This document shows, piece by piece, positions 1-8,328 of a DNA stretch of 32,362 nt. Numbering within the stretch: the stretch's first letter is position 1; every line of letters begins with the position of its first letter. Under the pieces are notes generated by a model, which had not been told where the DNA came from, ran no database searches, and saw nothing but the letters and a program-made list of their open reading frames with translations. The stretch comes from Bacillota bacterium. GTDB lineage: Bacteria > Bacillota > Bacilli > Alicyclobacillales > Alicyclobacillaceae. Position numbers and translations under genes: made by a program. The stretch covers positions 1 through 32,362 of the forward strand of contig JAJZAV010000009.1 in the NCBI GenBank assembly GCA_021799255.1. The letters are read 5' to 3'.

Positions 1-521
1 CCATGGAGATGAGCACCATTCTTGTCGTTCCGGGAATGGTCGACGAAGGCACGCCATACGAGGAATGCTGGCATCGTAGCCAAGAACAATTGGCCGATTT
101 GGCGGACTACGCGGCAACGCTCGGCGTACGCATCGGCATCGAAAATGTATGGAACCGATTCCTCCTGTCGCCACCCGAGATGATCCGGTTCATCGAAGAG
201 ATAGGGAGTCCCGCCGTCGGCGCCTACTTCGACGTCGGAAACGTCGTGAATTTCGGTTTTCCTGACCACTGGATCCGCTCGCTTGGAAAGCGGATTCTAA
301 AGGTGCATGTCAAGGACTTCTCGACGCGGGTCGGGAACATTCACGGATTTGTTCCGCTGCTCGCAGGCGACGTCAATTGGCCTCGCGTGATGACTGCGTT
401 AAGAGATGTTGGATACGACGACTATTTGACGGCGGAAATCTCGCCGTATAGCGGGGACGCTCATCAGGCCATCCGAGATGCGTCGAACCAGATGAGTGCC
501 ATCATCGCGATGACGAAGTAA
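1..521 (+). CDS. Sugar phosphate isomerase/epimerase-like TIM barrel, C-terminal part (cut by window start)
   Basis: Only the last 172 or so residues are inside the window; the reading frame is open to the left edge, and the family is usually 270-290 residues long, so the 5' end is missing rather than starting at the ATG at base 3. The visible part carries the usual metal-site strands of the xylose-isomerase-like (AP endonuclease 2) fold: IGIENVW, AYFDVGN, KVHVKDF and YLTAEISPY, whose Glu, Asp, His and Glu would bind the divalent metal. Such proteins isomerise or epimerise sugars or sugar acids in the cytoplasm. It converges on the dehydrogenase operon ending at 694 and is followed by an intrinsic terminator. 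The exact substrate cannot be read from sequence. A second, separate member of the fold lies at 17275-18129. Confidence 0.8.
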   Translation, partial: MEMSTILVVPGMVDEGTPYEECWHRSQEQLADLADYAATLGVRIGIENVWNRFLLSPPEMIRFIEEIGSPAVGAYFDVGNVVNFGFPDHWIRSLGKRILKVHVKDFSTRVGNIHGFVPLLAGDVNWPRVMTALRDVGYDDYLTAEISPYSGDAHQAIRDASNQMSAIIAMTK

Positions 522-579
522 GACGCCCGAATGCTGCAGGCGCGAGGACCAATCCGTGCCGGAATCCAATGGCTGATCA

Positions 580-631
580 CGAAGACACCATCCCGCAAAG
601 CTTTCTTTGGACGGGACGGTGTCTTCGTTTT
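580..631 (+). terminator. Intrinsic terminator after the isomerase-like gene
   Basis: A 16-base stem (580-595 against 612-627, one mismatch) with a 16-base loop is followed by TTTT on the plus strand, about 60 bases after the stop codon. On the minus strand no T-run follows the stem, so it would stop the dehydrogenase operon arriving from the right less efficiently. Confidence 0.8.
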
Positions 632-693
632 AGAACCGTTGTGGAGAATACGCTATAATGCGAAAGCCATTGAAGTCAACGTCCGTGCACGCT

Positions 694-1692
694 TTACTCA
701 AGCACGGCTCTGTGGACAGGCACGGGTTTGTGCGTGCGGCCCGATTCGTAGGCCGCCAGCGCCACCTCGAGCGCTCTCAGGCCATCCACTCCCGTAATGA
801 GAGGTGCACTTTTCCCTTCTACGACGTCCACGAAGTTACGAATCAACAAATAGTCCATATCGTCTCCCCAGAACTGGTGAGAGTATGGCCTTGGCCCCTG
901 ACCAAAGTAGTCGAAATGCTGCGCGAAGGCGTTGACGTTAGTGACACCGGAGGTACCTACGACCTCGAGGGTGACGTCTCCCCATGTTGGGTAGCTTGCA
1001 GGTCGGGACCAGCTCGGATCGTGAGAAGCAAATACTCCGTTCTCGAACTCGAGCACCAGTTGGCCGCAGTCGTCCGTGGGAATAGACGTGAAGTGCGTAT
1101 CCACTTCGGCGTACACCTCGCGCACTTCGCTCTTCAAAATCCAGCGCATCACATCAATGACGTGAACGGTGTGGTCCATCACGGCCCCGCCGCCAGAAAG
1201 CGCGTTGTCGATGAACCAACCACCAGGGTTCTGACCACGGTTGGTTCCGCGAACCGCTACAATGCGCCCAAGTTTGCGCTCGTCCACCATTTCTTTGAGT
1301 CGAGCGATGGGGCGGGAAAAACGCACAGGAAACGCGATTTGGAGGATGACGCCGTTCTCTTTGCAAGCCCTGATCATGCGAAGGGCGTCCTTCTGCGTGG
1401 TGGCGATGGGCTTTTCGCAAAGCACGTGCTTGCCGGCTTCCGCCGCAGCCACGACCATCTCGGCATGCCTGGCGTTCTCGGAACAGACTATCACGGCCTC
1501 TACGTCAGTCTTGAGGAGTTCCTGATAATCCCTATAAAACCCACAGCTATACTGGTTTGCAGCCGCCTTTCCCCTTGCTACATCGTCGTCGGCTATGGCT
1601 ACCAGTTGTACCCCGCGGGTGGATAGCGCAAGGACGCTCTTCGCGTACGAATGTGCGTGCCCATGAGCGAAGCTGAGAATGCCGACTTTCAT
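694..1692 (-). CDS. Gfo/Idh/MocA-family NAD(P)-dependent sugar dehydrogenase (dehydrogenase 1)
   Basis: A 332-residue protein with an N-terminal Rossmann fold (MKVGILSFAHGHAHSY) whose glycine pattern is looser than the usual GxGxxG, the family CEKP motif near residue 95 that supplies the catalytic lysine, and a C-terminal alpha/beta domain with the active-site strand MDHTVHVIDV. The family oxidises or reduces sugar hydroxyls (inositol, glucose-fructose, 3-keto-glycosides) in the cytoplasm. The ATG at 1692 overlaps the stop of dehydrogenase 2 in an ATGA junction, so the two are translationally coupled; a longer reading frame reaching 1818 has no supporting motif. It is the last gene of the nanE operon. 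Substrate is unknown; an N-acetyl-amino sugar or its glycoside is the contextual guess. Confidence 0.87.
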   Translation of the reverse strand: MKVGILSFAHGHAHSYAKSVLALSTRGVQLVAIADDDVARGKAAANQYSCGFYRDYQELLKTDVEAVIVCSENARHAEMVVAAAEAGKHVLCEKPIATTQKDALRMIRACKENGVILQIAFPVRFSRPIARLKEMVDERKLGRIVAVRGTNRGQNPGGWFIDNALSGGGAVMDHTVHVIDVMRWILKSEVREVYAEVDTHFTSIPTDDCGQLVLEFENGVFASHDPSWSRPASYPTWGDVTLEVVGTSGVTNVNAFAQHFDYFGQGPRPYSHQFWGDDMDYLLIRNFVDVVEGKSAPLITGVDGLRALEVALAAYESGRTHKPVPVHRAVLE

Positions 1693-2690
1693 TCCTTCAC
1701 GCCCCCCAGTTCTACGACTTGCCCGGTTTGTACCGACTCGAGAGCGGCGAGTCCGATTTCCAGCGCGCGGTACGCGTCCAGCGGTGTCACCCGCGCCTCT
1801 TTGCCGTCGGTTAGGCACTCTATGAAATGCTCGAGTTCTAGCTGGTAAGGATTCTTCAGCATAGGACTGTCCGGTACCATGACGCCTTGACCTTGTCCCT
1901 GTTCGGCTCGCAGCTCAAGATGAACGGGGACGGCGTCGTCGCTCTTGTGCGCGATGAGCCCACCCTGTCCGGCGATTTCGAGCTCGGTGTGAAACCCGCT
2001 CGGATACGCCCACGTTCCCTCGACGTGACCGATGACTCCACTGTTAAAGCGCAAGCTTACGAAGGCGTGATCCAGCCGGTTGATGTCTCTGCCCAGCATG
2101 CTCTTGGCGTAAACCCGAGACACATCTCCGAAACACCATCGGAGAAAGTCGAAGTCGTGAATCACCATGTCCACAAGCAACGTTCCGCTCATGGCGGGGC
2201 TGGCGTACCAATCCTGCCACGCCGTTGGGTACTGGCCCCCGCGCATCGTACGGACGACGCCTATTTGACCCAGGTTTCCTGCGGCAACGGCATCGTGTGC
2301 CATTTGATATTCAGGAAAGAATCGGACGACGTGTCCGACGAACAGGCGAACACCGTTTCGTTCGCAGGCATCCATCATGGCCTGCGCGTCCTCGAGCGTT
2401 CTTGCGAGGGGCTTTTCACAGATTACGTGTTTTTTCGCCGTCGCCGCTTTCTCCACGTACTCCCGGTGCCATGGCGTTGGCACGCATACATCAATTACGT
2501 CGACCTCTTGTGCTGCGAGAAGCGCCTCCAGGCTGGAATACGCAACAGCGCCGTATCGGTTGGCCAGTTCCGTACCGGCTACCTCATCGATGTCCACAAT
2601 CCCGACGACCTTGGCGTCCTCCATGTGCGAGTACGCATGGGCGTGAACGCTCCCCATCGTTCCCGTTCCTACGAGTCCAATTCGCCACAT
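1689..2690 (-). CDS. Gfo/Idh/MocA-family NAD(P)-dependent sugar dehydrogenase (dehydrogenase 2)
   Basis: A 333-residue protein starting with a textbook Rossmann motif (IGLVGTGTMGSVHAHAY), with CEKPLA near residue 94 and the catalytic-face strand VDMVIHDFDFLRW near residue 175. It belongs to the same broad family as dehydrogenase 1 but is clearly a different subgroup in sequence, so it is not a recent tandem duplicate. It starts at an ATG preceded by a GGATGGTGG-type ribosome site, about 30 bases after the sugar kinase stop, and its own stop overlaps the next start. The pairing of two coupled dehydrogenases suggests that they act in sequence or on the same intermediate, for example one oxidising and one re-reducing a sugar. 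Substrate cannot be assigned. Confidence 0.88.
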   Translation of the reverse strand: MWRIGLVGTGTMGSVHAHAYSHMEDAKVVGIVDIDEVAGTELANRYGAVAYSSLEALLAAQEVDVIDVCVPTPWHREYVEKAATAKKHVICEKPLARTLEDAQAMMDACERNGVRLFVGHVVRFFPEYQMAHDAVAAGNLGQIGVVRTMRGGQYPTAWQDWYASPAMSGTLLVDMVIHDFDFLRWCFGDVSRVYAKSMLGRDINRLDHAFVSLRFNSGVIGHVEGTWAYPSGFHTELEIAGQGGLIAHKSDDAVPVHLELRAEQGQGQGVMVPDSPMLKNPYQLELEHFIECLTDGKEARVTPLDAYRALEIGLAALESVQTGQVVELGGVKE

Positions 2691-2721
2691 ATCCTACACC
2701 ACCATCCTTTAGACCTCTGCT

Positions 2722-3729
2722 TCATTTCCCGGTTGCCGCGCTATCCGCGTCGGCGTTCGTCTGGTACATCCAAACCTGCATGGCGGCTCCAATCAAGGTA
2801 CTTTCCGTACCAAACGTAGCCGTTTCAATCGAGACGTCGCGCAACATCGACGTCATCCCGGCGTGTGCGATTCGTTCGGCTACTCCCGCCCGAATCCATT
2901 CGCCGTCTCTTAGCAACCCGCCGCCAAGCACTATCATCGTCGGATTAAACGTGTGCACGTAACCGACAATGGCAACGGAAAGAGCCAGAAGCATCTGTTC
3001 CACTACGGACGCTGCATCGCCGTCCTCTTCCTTCATCCAACGAAATACATCTTCGCTGGTTACGCGGCCGCCCTTTTCCCGATATTCACGGTAAGCGGGG
3101 GTCTTTGGAGCATCCTCGTACTTAGCCCAGGCGTCGCGCATTCGGGCGGCGACTCCACTCCCCGAAGCATACGTCTCAAGGCAGCCACGTTGGCCGCAAT
3201 TGCATAGGGGGCCGAACATGTCAACGCTTACGTGACCGAGTTCTCCAGCTCCGCCCCACGCGCCATGGAGCAGCTTCCCGTCAGCGAGGACTCCCCCGCC
3301 GACACCGGTGCCGAGAGCCAGGCAGATCACGTTCTTGTGCCCTTTGGCGGCACCGAGGCGGGCCTCTGTGATGGTCATCACGTTGACATCGTTGTCCACC
3401 CAGACGGGCAGACCGGAGCAACCGGACAGGAACTGTCGTAGCGGAACGTCGTTCCAATCTGAGATGTTGGGGGTCCCTGACAGGATCCGTCCATTTTCAA
3501 AGTCAATCTGGCCGGCGCTCCCTATCCCGATGCCCACCGGCTTTTGCTTCAAAGAGAGGGCCGCCTCGCGAATAAGGTCCCCAGTGATTTCGCGCAGGGC
3601 CGATATGATGGCCGTTCTGCCCTCCGGCGGGGTGCGAATGGTCCTCAGGGCCTCGATTTCTCCCGTCTCACTCACGAGGGCGGCGGCAATTTTCGTGCCG
3701 CCGATGTCTATGCCGATGCTGTATTCCAT
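2722..3729 (-). CDS. ROK-family sugar kinase, probable N-acetylmannosamine (or GlcNAc/glucose) kinase
   Basis: A 335-residue ROK kinase. It has the phosphate-binding DIGGTK at residues 8-13, the catalytic-Asp segment VDNDVN around residue 114, the ROK GELGH motif (163-167) and the structural zinc site made by that His and CNCGQRGC (176-183). ROK kinases phosphorylate glucose, GlcNAc, ManNAc and related hexoses at O6 with ATP. The start is the ATG at 3729, served by GAAGGAG with 9-base spacing; the frame extends further upstream without support. Lying directly after nanE, whose substrate is ManNAc-6-phosphate, a NanK role is the most economical reading, but ROK specificity cannot be fixed from sequence alone. 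Confidence 0.88.
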   Translation of the reverse strand: MEYSIGIDIGGTKIAAALVSETGEIEALRTIRTPPEGRTAIISALREITGDLIREAALSLKQKPVGIGIGSAGQIDFENGRILSGTPNISDWNDVPLRQFLSGCSGLPVWVDNDVNVMTITEARLGAAKGHKNVICLALGTGVGGGVLADGKLLHGAWGGAGELGHVSVDMFGPLCNCGQRGCLETYASGSGVAARMRDAWAKYEDAPKTPAYREYREKGGRVTSEDVFRWMKEEDGDAASVVEQMLLALSVAIVGYVHTFNPTMIVLGGGLLRDGEWIRAGVAERIAHAGMTSMLRDVSIETATFGTESTLIGAAMQVWMYQTNADADSAATGK

Positions 3730-3789
3730 TTCATCGAACTCCTTCTCGCGAGAGCCTTGTGAGAAGCAGTGGATCAACTTTGTCCAAAA

Positions 3790-4530
3790 TCATTTGGCTT
3801 CGTTGATGCGCAGATCTAGCGACTCTTCGTCCTCCCTAGTCCCCTGATTGATATATTCCACAAACGCACGAGTAATTTCCTGCGGCCGGGTAATCGCGGA
3901 TCCCACGACAACGGACCAGCAGCCCACTTCCAGGCACTGCTTCGCCTGTTCCGGATACGATATTCTTCCTTCCGCGACGATGGGGACCTTGACGCTCTTG
4001 GCCAAACGCTCCAGCAATGCGAAGTCCGGAACAGTTTTGTGCCTGGTGTATTCGGTGTAACCGGACATCGTGGATGCCACCAGGTCGGCCCCGTCTGCTT
4101 CGGCCCTTTGTCCTTCTTCAAAGGTTGATACGTCGGCCATGACGAGTATATGTGGGTATTTCTCCTTTACCTCTCGCAGAAAGTCGTGCGATGATTGCCC
4201 ATCCGGGCGCGGCCTCATGGTGGCGTCTAGCGCAACGATGTCCGCCCCATTTGCAACGACCTCATCGACCTCTCGCATCGTGGGCGTGATATACACCTCG
4301 GAATTCGGATATACACGTTTCACAATGCCAATAACCGGCAAACCCGTTGTCTCTTTGATGCTTCGTATATCCTCGCCTCCGTTGGCGCGGATGCCTACGG
4401 CTCCCCCGTCTTTCGCGGCAAGGGCCATGCGGGTCATCATACCGGACCCAAAGAGCGGGTCCTGCTCCTGAGCTTGGCAAGAAACAATCAGACCGTCTCG
4501 AATTTGTAGCAGAATTGATGCGTGCACCAT
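3790..4530 (-). CDS. nanE: N-acetylmannosamine-6-phosphate 2-epimerase
   Basis: A 246-residue protein with the full NanE pattern: LIVSCQA near the N-terminus, GGAVGIRANG, LPVIGIVKRVYP (catalytic lysine), VYITPTMREVDE, ALDATMRPRP, and VAEGRIS (catalytic glutamate) near residue 187. It converts ManNAc-6-phosphate to GlcNAc-6-phosphate, feeding NagA and NagB, both encoded about 10 kb away in the same locus. It is the first gene of a four-gene minus-strand operon (nanE, ROK kinase, two dehydrogenases) driven by a sigma-A type promoter at 4590-4618. No N-acetylneuraminate lyase is present in the window, so ManNAc may arise by another route or from genes beyond the left edge. Confidence 0.95.
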   Translation of the reverse strand: MVHASILLQIRDGLIVSCQAQEQDPLFGSGMMTRMALAAKDGGAVGIRANGGEDIRSIKETTGLPVIGIVKRVYPNSEVYITPTMREVDEVVANGADIVALDATMRPRPDGQSSHDFLREVKEKYPHILVMADVSTFEEGQRAEADGADLVASTMSGYTEYTRHKTVPDFALLERLAKSVKVPIVAEGRISYPEQAKQCLEVGCWSVVVGSAITRPQEITRAFVEYINQGTREDEESLDLRINEAK

Positions 4531-4577
4531 ATCACCACCCTACCCATCTTGGTATTCTGCAGTGAATAAAAATATCC

Positions 4578-4606
4578 TTCACATTTTACATTATAAGTGG
4601 AATAAT
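4578..4606 (+). promoter_or_regulatory. Promoter of the metallophosphoesterase gene
   Basis: TTCACA (4578-4583), a 17-base spacer and AATAAT (4601-4606). Transcription would begin near 4613, which argues against the GTG at 4614 and for the TTG at 4638 as start codon. Confidence 0.6.
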
Positions 4607-4618
4607 TCTCTCTGTGAA
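4590..4618 (-). promoter_or_regulatory. Sigma-A promoter of the nanE operon
   Basis: On the minus strand TTCACA (4618-4613), a 17-base spacer, and a perfect TATAAT (4595-4590). It directly faces and overlaps the plus-strand promoter of the phosphoesterase. Confidence 0.75.
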
Positions 4619-4637
4619 TCTGAAAGGCGGGATAGAA

Positions 4638-5471
4638 TTGTCGAAAAAAAATCCACTTCGAATCGCGGTCTTCTCCGACATGCACTTCATGGCCTGGAAA
4701 GACACCAACCTCCCTGTTGAATGGGTGCCGCAACTCGCCCATTCCCTGGTCGACGCGAAGTCTCTTTCTCCGGACATCGTCGTAATGAACGGCGATCTTA
4801 CCAACGGCAAAGATAGGGATTACGCTCTGGCCATGCAACACGTTAGGGCGAACATCTCCGTACCGACGTACTTCACGATGGGAAATCATGAATATTACGG
4901 ATTTTACGAAGATGATGAATATAGCTTCGAAATGGCCCAGCAACGGTTCATGCGACACACCAATCAGCAGTCCATCTATTACTCCGCCGAAATGCCGCAA
5001 GCTACGCTTTTGTTCCTTTCACCCGAGTGCTATAAGCCAGATGAGTTCGGAGACGCGGCTTGGATATCTGACGCCCAGCTGGCCTGGTTTGAAGGTGCTC
5101 TGCTTGAGGCACGAAACGATAGGCCCGTGCTGATATTTCTCCATCAACCCATCAACGATACGGTCGCTGACTCCACAGGGTACTGCGTGTCCAGCGACGA
5201 GGTCCGCCGGATTCTCGCAAAGAGACCCGGTTGCTTCATGATTTCCGGCCATACGCATTGTCGAATGGACAGGTCGGATCAATTCGTGGTCCAAGACGGG
5301 ACCGTTTTCGTCGGAGGCGGTTGTTGTTGCAATGACATCCCCCAATCGCGTTGGTTCGATGTTTACGAAGATCGCATCGACATTCGGATTCGCAACCACG
5401 ATACCCGCTCATGGGACGGGGATGACTTCGCACACACCGTTCGGCTGAACTCTGGTGCTGCCGTCGTGTGA
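4638..5471 (+). CDS. Calcineurin-like metallophosphoesterase
   Basis: A 277-residue cytoplasmic protein with the complete dimetal phosphoesterase signature in order: FSDMH (residues 12-16), NGDLTN, GNHE, HQP and GHTH. The family hydrolyses phosphomono- or diesters; the target here is unknown, with a sugar phosphate or a lipid-linked sugar possible from context. The TTG at 4638 is chosen because AAAGGCGGG lies 6 bases upstream and because the promoter places the transcript start near 4613; the alternative GTG at 4614 would be almost leaderless. This is the only plus-strand gene inside the sugar locus, and it shares its control region with nanE. It has no signal peptide or membrane segment. The cysteine-rich stretch GGGCCCND near the C-terminus is unusual. 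Confidence 0.85.
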   Translation: MSKKNPLRIAVFSDMHFMAWKDTNLPVEWVPQLAHSLVDAKSLSPDIVVMNGDLTNGKDRDYALAMQHVRANISVPTYFTMGNHEYYGFYEDDEYSFEMAQQRFMRHTNQQSIYYSAEMPQATLLFLSPECYKPDEFGDAAWISDAQLAWFEGALLEARNDRPVLIFLHQPINDTVADSTGYCVSSDEVRRILAKRPGCFMISGHTHCRMDRSDQFVVQDGTVFVGGGCCCNDIPQSRWFDVYEDRIDIRIRNHDTRSWDGDDFAHTVRLNSGAAVV

Positions 5472-5495
5472 CAGACAACCCGCCATGTCATTACG

Positions 5496-5553
5496 GTTCT
5501 ACTTCACAGGTAGTGGTGCCGACATGCAGGCATAACTACCTGCGAAGTAGAAC
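5496..5553. repeat. 58-base near-perfect inverted repeat between convergent genes
   Basis: Two 25-base arms (5496-5520 and 5529-5553) differ at three positions and enclose an 8-base loop. It sits between the converging phosphoesterase and RpiR genes. No T-run follows on either strand, so it is not a standard intrinsic terminator, although it may still act as a two-way stop or RNA-stabilising hairpin. Confidence 0.75.
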
Positions 5554-5611
5554 TCGCACGGCCAAGCTGATTCAGGAAGAACATGAGACCCTGCCCTCTG
5601 CTTTGCAAATC

Positions 5612-6475
5612 CTAGTAAAGCTTTTCCAACACCGCTTTCGCCGTATGCTCAAGCGCGCTGAAAGTCATTTCTCTTCTCTTGATGGACACGATGGTAGACA
5701 GAATGTCGAGAACGTGGATCTGAGCAATCTTCGACGAGAAAGCACCTCCCTGCAACGGTGACTCTTTAGCCGCCGCCAATAGCACTGCGTCCGCGTAAGA
5801 CGTGATGGGAGAGCGCGCGTGATTCGTCAGGCAGATCACGAATGCCCCGTTGTTTTTGGCGATGCGAATCGCGTCTACGAGATCCTTGGTGCTGCCCGAC
5901 GTCGAGATCCCAAATACGATGTCTCCTTCCCCAACGAGGGAACAGTTCATCGCAATCACGTGCGAGTCGACGGCGCAGTGCGCGTCAAACCCGAGCCGCA
6001 TGAATCGATACTGGGCGTCGTTGGCCGTCAACCCGGACGATCCGACGCCAAAGAAAAACACGCGCTTCCCAGACAGGAGCACTTGGGTCACGCGGTGGAG
6101 ATCCGAAGATTTTAGTAACTGATCCGTGTCTTGCAGTGTATTCATATTGTTTGCCGTGATCTTGCTACACATTACTTCGATCTCGTCATCTTCTTCGATT
6201 TTTCCGTACACCTGTTGGCTCGGACTCACCAGATCCTGAGCGATGGCAAGCTTAAATTCCTGAAAGCCATGGAATCCGAGCTTGCGGCAAAACCGAATGA
6301 CGGTGGTCTCTCCAACCTCAGCGGCCTCGGCGAGGTCCGTGATGGATGAATAAACGGTGTTCTCGGCGTCGCCTTGCACGACATCAGCGACCTTTTGCTC
6401 GGCCTTCGACAAGCTTTGGTAGATACTTGTGATTAGCAGTAGCGTGTTGGAAGATTCACTTCCTAGTTTCTTCAT
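5612..6475 (-). CDS. MurR/RpiR-family transcriptional regulator with SIS domain
   Basis: A 287-residue regulator. Residues 1-80 form the RpiR helix-turn-helix (the DLAEAAEVGETTVIRFCRKLGFHGFQ region), and residues from about 125 onward form a phosphosugar-binding SIS domain with FFGVGSSG, FGISTSGSTKDLVDA and the C-terminal SPLQGGAFSS. Members sense a phosphorylated sugar, in characterised cases MurNAc-6-P, GlcN-6-P or similar, and repress or activate catabolic genes. The start ATG follows GAGGAGA closely. It is last in line after the opp operon and the hydrolase, 77 bases downstream of the latter. Likely targets are the overlapping nanE/phosphoesterase promoters and perhaps opp; the ligand is probably an intermediate of the ManNAc/GlcNAc route. 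Target and ligand are inference. Confidence 0.9.
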   Translation of the reverse strand: MKKLGSESSNTLLLITSIYQSLSKAEQKVADVVQGDAENTVYSSITDLAEAAEVGETTVIRFCRKLGFHGFQEFKLAIAQDLVSPSQQVYGKIEEDDEIEVMCSKITANNMNTLQDTDQLLKSSDLHRVTQVLLSGKRVFFFGVGSSGLTANDAQYRFMRLGFDAHCAVDSHVIAMNCSLVGEGDIVFGISTSGSTKDLVDAIRIAKNNGAFVICLTNHARSPITSYADAVLLAAAKESPLQGGAFSSKIAQIHVLDILSTIVSIKRREMTFSALEHTAKAVLEKLY

Positions 6476-6552
6476 CGGCGTCTCCTCGCTGCGGACTTTG
6501 TCTGTCGCGTTACTCCACCGTCATCCACACTAACAGACTCGCCAGTCTAGTG

Positions 6553-7281
6553 TCACCCTTGTGTAAGAAACTGAGTCACTTCATGGATAAGTTGCTTCTG
6601 CCAGGCTAAGGAGCTGTAACCGTGGTCGGCCCCAAGCACTTTTATCAGCCGCTTCGTGCCGCCTTCTACCGCCAAGTAATCGTCACTGAAGGACACCGGC
6701 GTCGCCATATCGTTGGTTCCATGAACGACAAGGATATTCTGCCCGTCATGGAACCGTTGTGGGCGATTTCGAAATTCCGACAATCCCAGGTAATACCCTC
6801 GACCAACCGGGTTGCCCCCAATGTCGATAACGTCGGCCGCCTGCTCATAGAGGGCCTTATCGCGCTCGAGGATCCGCCTGGCACGCCCTGGAGATACCAG
6901 AACAGCCCGCCGTATCGTGGGGTCATCCTCTAACACCAGCGACGCCACCAGACCCCCCAGGCTGAAACCAATCAGGTAAATTTGATCCGCCTCGGCGTGG
7001 CTCTTCACCCACGACACGATTTGCTTGGCCTGAACAACAAGCGAAGCTAGGGTCATGTCCGCGTAATCGCCATCACTTTCTCCGCTTCCCAGAAAATCCA
7101 TTCGCAGGCTTGCGATGCCACGGTCTTCGAGCGCATTGGACATGTGGAAGAACAGCCGATGCCCCTCAATGCGGTTCCCCGTAAATCCGTGGAACAGCAC
7201 GGCCAGCGCGCGATGGGATGAGGAGTCATTCGGCGCGTGGAGCATGCCTCTCAGAGTGAGCTTTTCGTGCAAAATTTCCAC
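6553..7281 (-). CDS. Alpha/beta hydrolase (serine esterase or acyl-transferring peptidase family)
   Basis: A 242-residue single-domain alpha/beta hydrolase, cytoplasmic (no signal sequence). It shows the oxyanion-hole strand LFHGFTGN, the nucleophile elbow GFSLGG, an acidic residue in VVHGTNDMATP and the catalytic histidine in LGADHGYS near the C-terminus. The arrangement resembles bacterial cinnamoyl/feruloyl esterases and related small esterases. It starts at a GTG at 7281, about 50 bases after oppF, with only a weak ribosome site, so its start is less certain. Its position in the opp transcript suggests that it removes an acyl group, for example an O-acetyl ester, from the imported compound; this is inference. 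Confidence 0.83.
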   Translation of the reverse strand: MEILHEKLTLRGMLHAPNDSSSHRALAVLFHGFTGNRIEGHRLFFHMSNALEDRGIASLRMDFLGSGESDGDYADMTLASLVVQAKQIVSWVKSHAEADQIYLIGFSLGGLVASLVLEDDPTIRRAVLVSPGRARRILERDKALYEQAADVIDIGGNPVGRGYYLGLSEFRNRPQRFHDGQNILVVHGTNDMATPVSFSDDYLAVEGGTKRLIKVLGADHGYSSLAWQKQLIHEVTQFLTQG

Positions 7282-7329
7282 AAAGGACTTGATGTCGACG
7301 GCCCCCTTATGGTTCTGATTTTCTCAGGA

Positions 7330-8328
7330 TCAGGCATTGTCTGAAGCAGACATGGCATTATGGCAAGCGACTAGGCTCCCGTTTCCCATCGCTTCCAACT
7401 TCGGTTCCTCACGGAAACAGATCTCCGTCGCAAATGGGCAACGGGTTTGGTATGCGCACCCTTTAGGGAGGTCTGTCGCCGACGGGCGATTTCCCCCTAA
7501 GAGGGACTCTGACGGCAGTGGGGTGACTCCGTTGTTGGTGAACGCCGGAATGGCCGCGATGAGGGATCTCGTATAGGGATGAAGTGGGTTTCGGAAGACC
7601 TCGTCAGAATTCCCCTGTTCCACGACACGCCCAAGGTACATGACCGCGAGTTGCTCGCACATGAGGCGAATGACGGCCAAATTGTGAGAAATGAAAATGT
7701 AGGTTAGCCCTAGATCCTTTTTCAAGCGCTGGAGAAGATTCAGAATTTGGGCCTGAATCGAGACGTCCAGGCTCGAAACGGCCTCGTCCAGCACGAGAAC
7801 CTCTGGCGACAGGGCAAGGGCCCGAGCGATGGCCACGCGCTGCTGCTGCCCACCGCTCAGCTCATGCGGAAAAGAGTGAAAATACGACAGCGAGATCCCC
7901 ACCAATTCCATGAGTTCTGCTGCCTTATCTCTTCTCTCTTTCTTGTCGGAGATTCCATGGACATAAAGGGGTTCCGAAATGTTCTGAGCGATGGTCATGT
8001 TCGGAAACAGGGAGCTGTACGGATCCTGCGCGACAAACTGAATCCTACGGCGAAAGGGCTTGAGTCTCTTCTCTGAATACAAGGTGACGTTCTGTCCACC
8101 AATCCAGACGTTCCCTTTCGTCGGCCGCTCCAGCAACTGCAAGGTCTTTATCAGAGTAGATTTGCCGCTCCCGCTTTCTCCAACCACACCCAAGCTGATG
8201 CCTTTATCGACTTGCACGGTGATATCGTTACAAGCGAGCAGGTCGCCGCGCGACGTCCGAAATCGCTTTGTGATATTCTCGAGCTTCACAATCGGGGTAT
8301 CATCCGGCTGAAACACGCTCTGTATCAC
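7330..8328 (-). CDS. oppF: Oligopeptide/oligosaccharide ABC transporter ATP-binding protein, OppF type
   Basis: A 332-residue ATPase with Walker A GESGSGKST (residues 50-58), Q-loop AQDPYSSL, signature LSGGQQQR, Walker B VLVLDEAVSSLD and the His switch ISHNLAV. The C-terminal oligopeptide-transporter extension carries the cysteine pattern GCAYQTRCPF...C...C seen in OppD/DppF proteins. It pairs with OppD on the cytoplasmic face of the importer. The GTG start at 8328 overlaps the oppD stop (GTGA), with GGAG upstream, so the two are translationally coupled. The DEAVSSLD form of Walker B is typical of the F rather than the D subunit. The transported substrate is not readable from it. Confidence 0.93.
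   Translation of the reverse strand: MIQSVFQPDDTPIVKLENITKRFRTSRGDLLACNDITVQVDKGISLGVVGESGSGKSTLIKTLQLLERPTKGNVWIGGQNVTLYSEKRLKPFRRRIQFVAQDPYSSLFPNMTIAQNISEPLYVHGISDKKERRDKAAELMELVGISLSYFHSFPHELSGGQQQRVAIARALALSPEVLVLDEAVSSLDVSIQAQILNLLQRLKKDLGLTYIFISHNLAVIRLMCEQLAVMYLGRVVEQGNSDEVFRNPLHPYTRSLIAAIPAFTNNGVTPLPSESLLGGNRPSATDLPKGCAYQTRCPFATEICFREEPKLEAMGNGSLVACHNAMSASDNA

Noticed and set aside
658-1626. Long plus-strand frame of 322 codons
   Set aside because: It lies antisense to dehydrogenase 1, which has clear family motifs, and it shows no recognisable domain.
1887-2819. Plus-strand frame of 310 codons
   Set aside because: Antisense to dehydrogenase 2 and the ROK kinase; composition is that of a reversed coding strand with no motif.
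4614-4637. GTG at 4614 as start of the phosphoesterase
   Set aside because: It overlaps the opposite promoter's -35 box, falls at the likely transcript start and lacks a ribosome site; the TTG at 4638 fits better.
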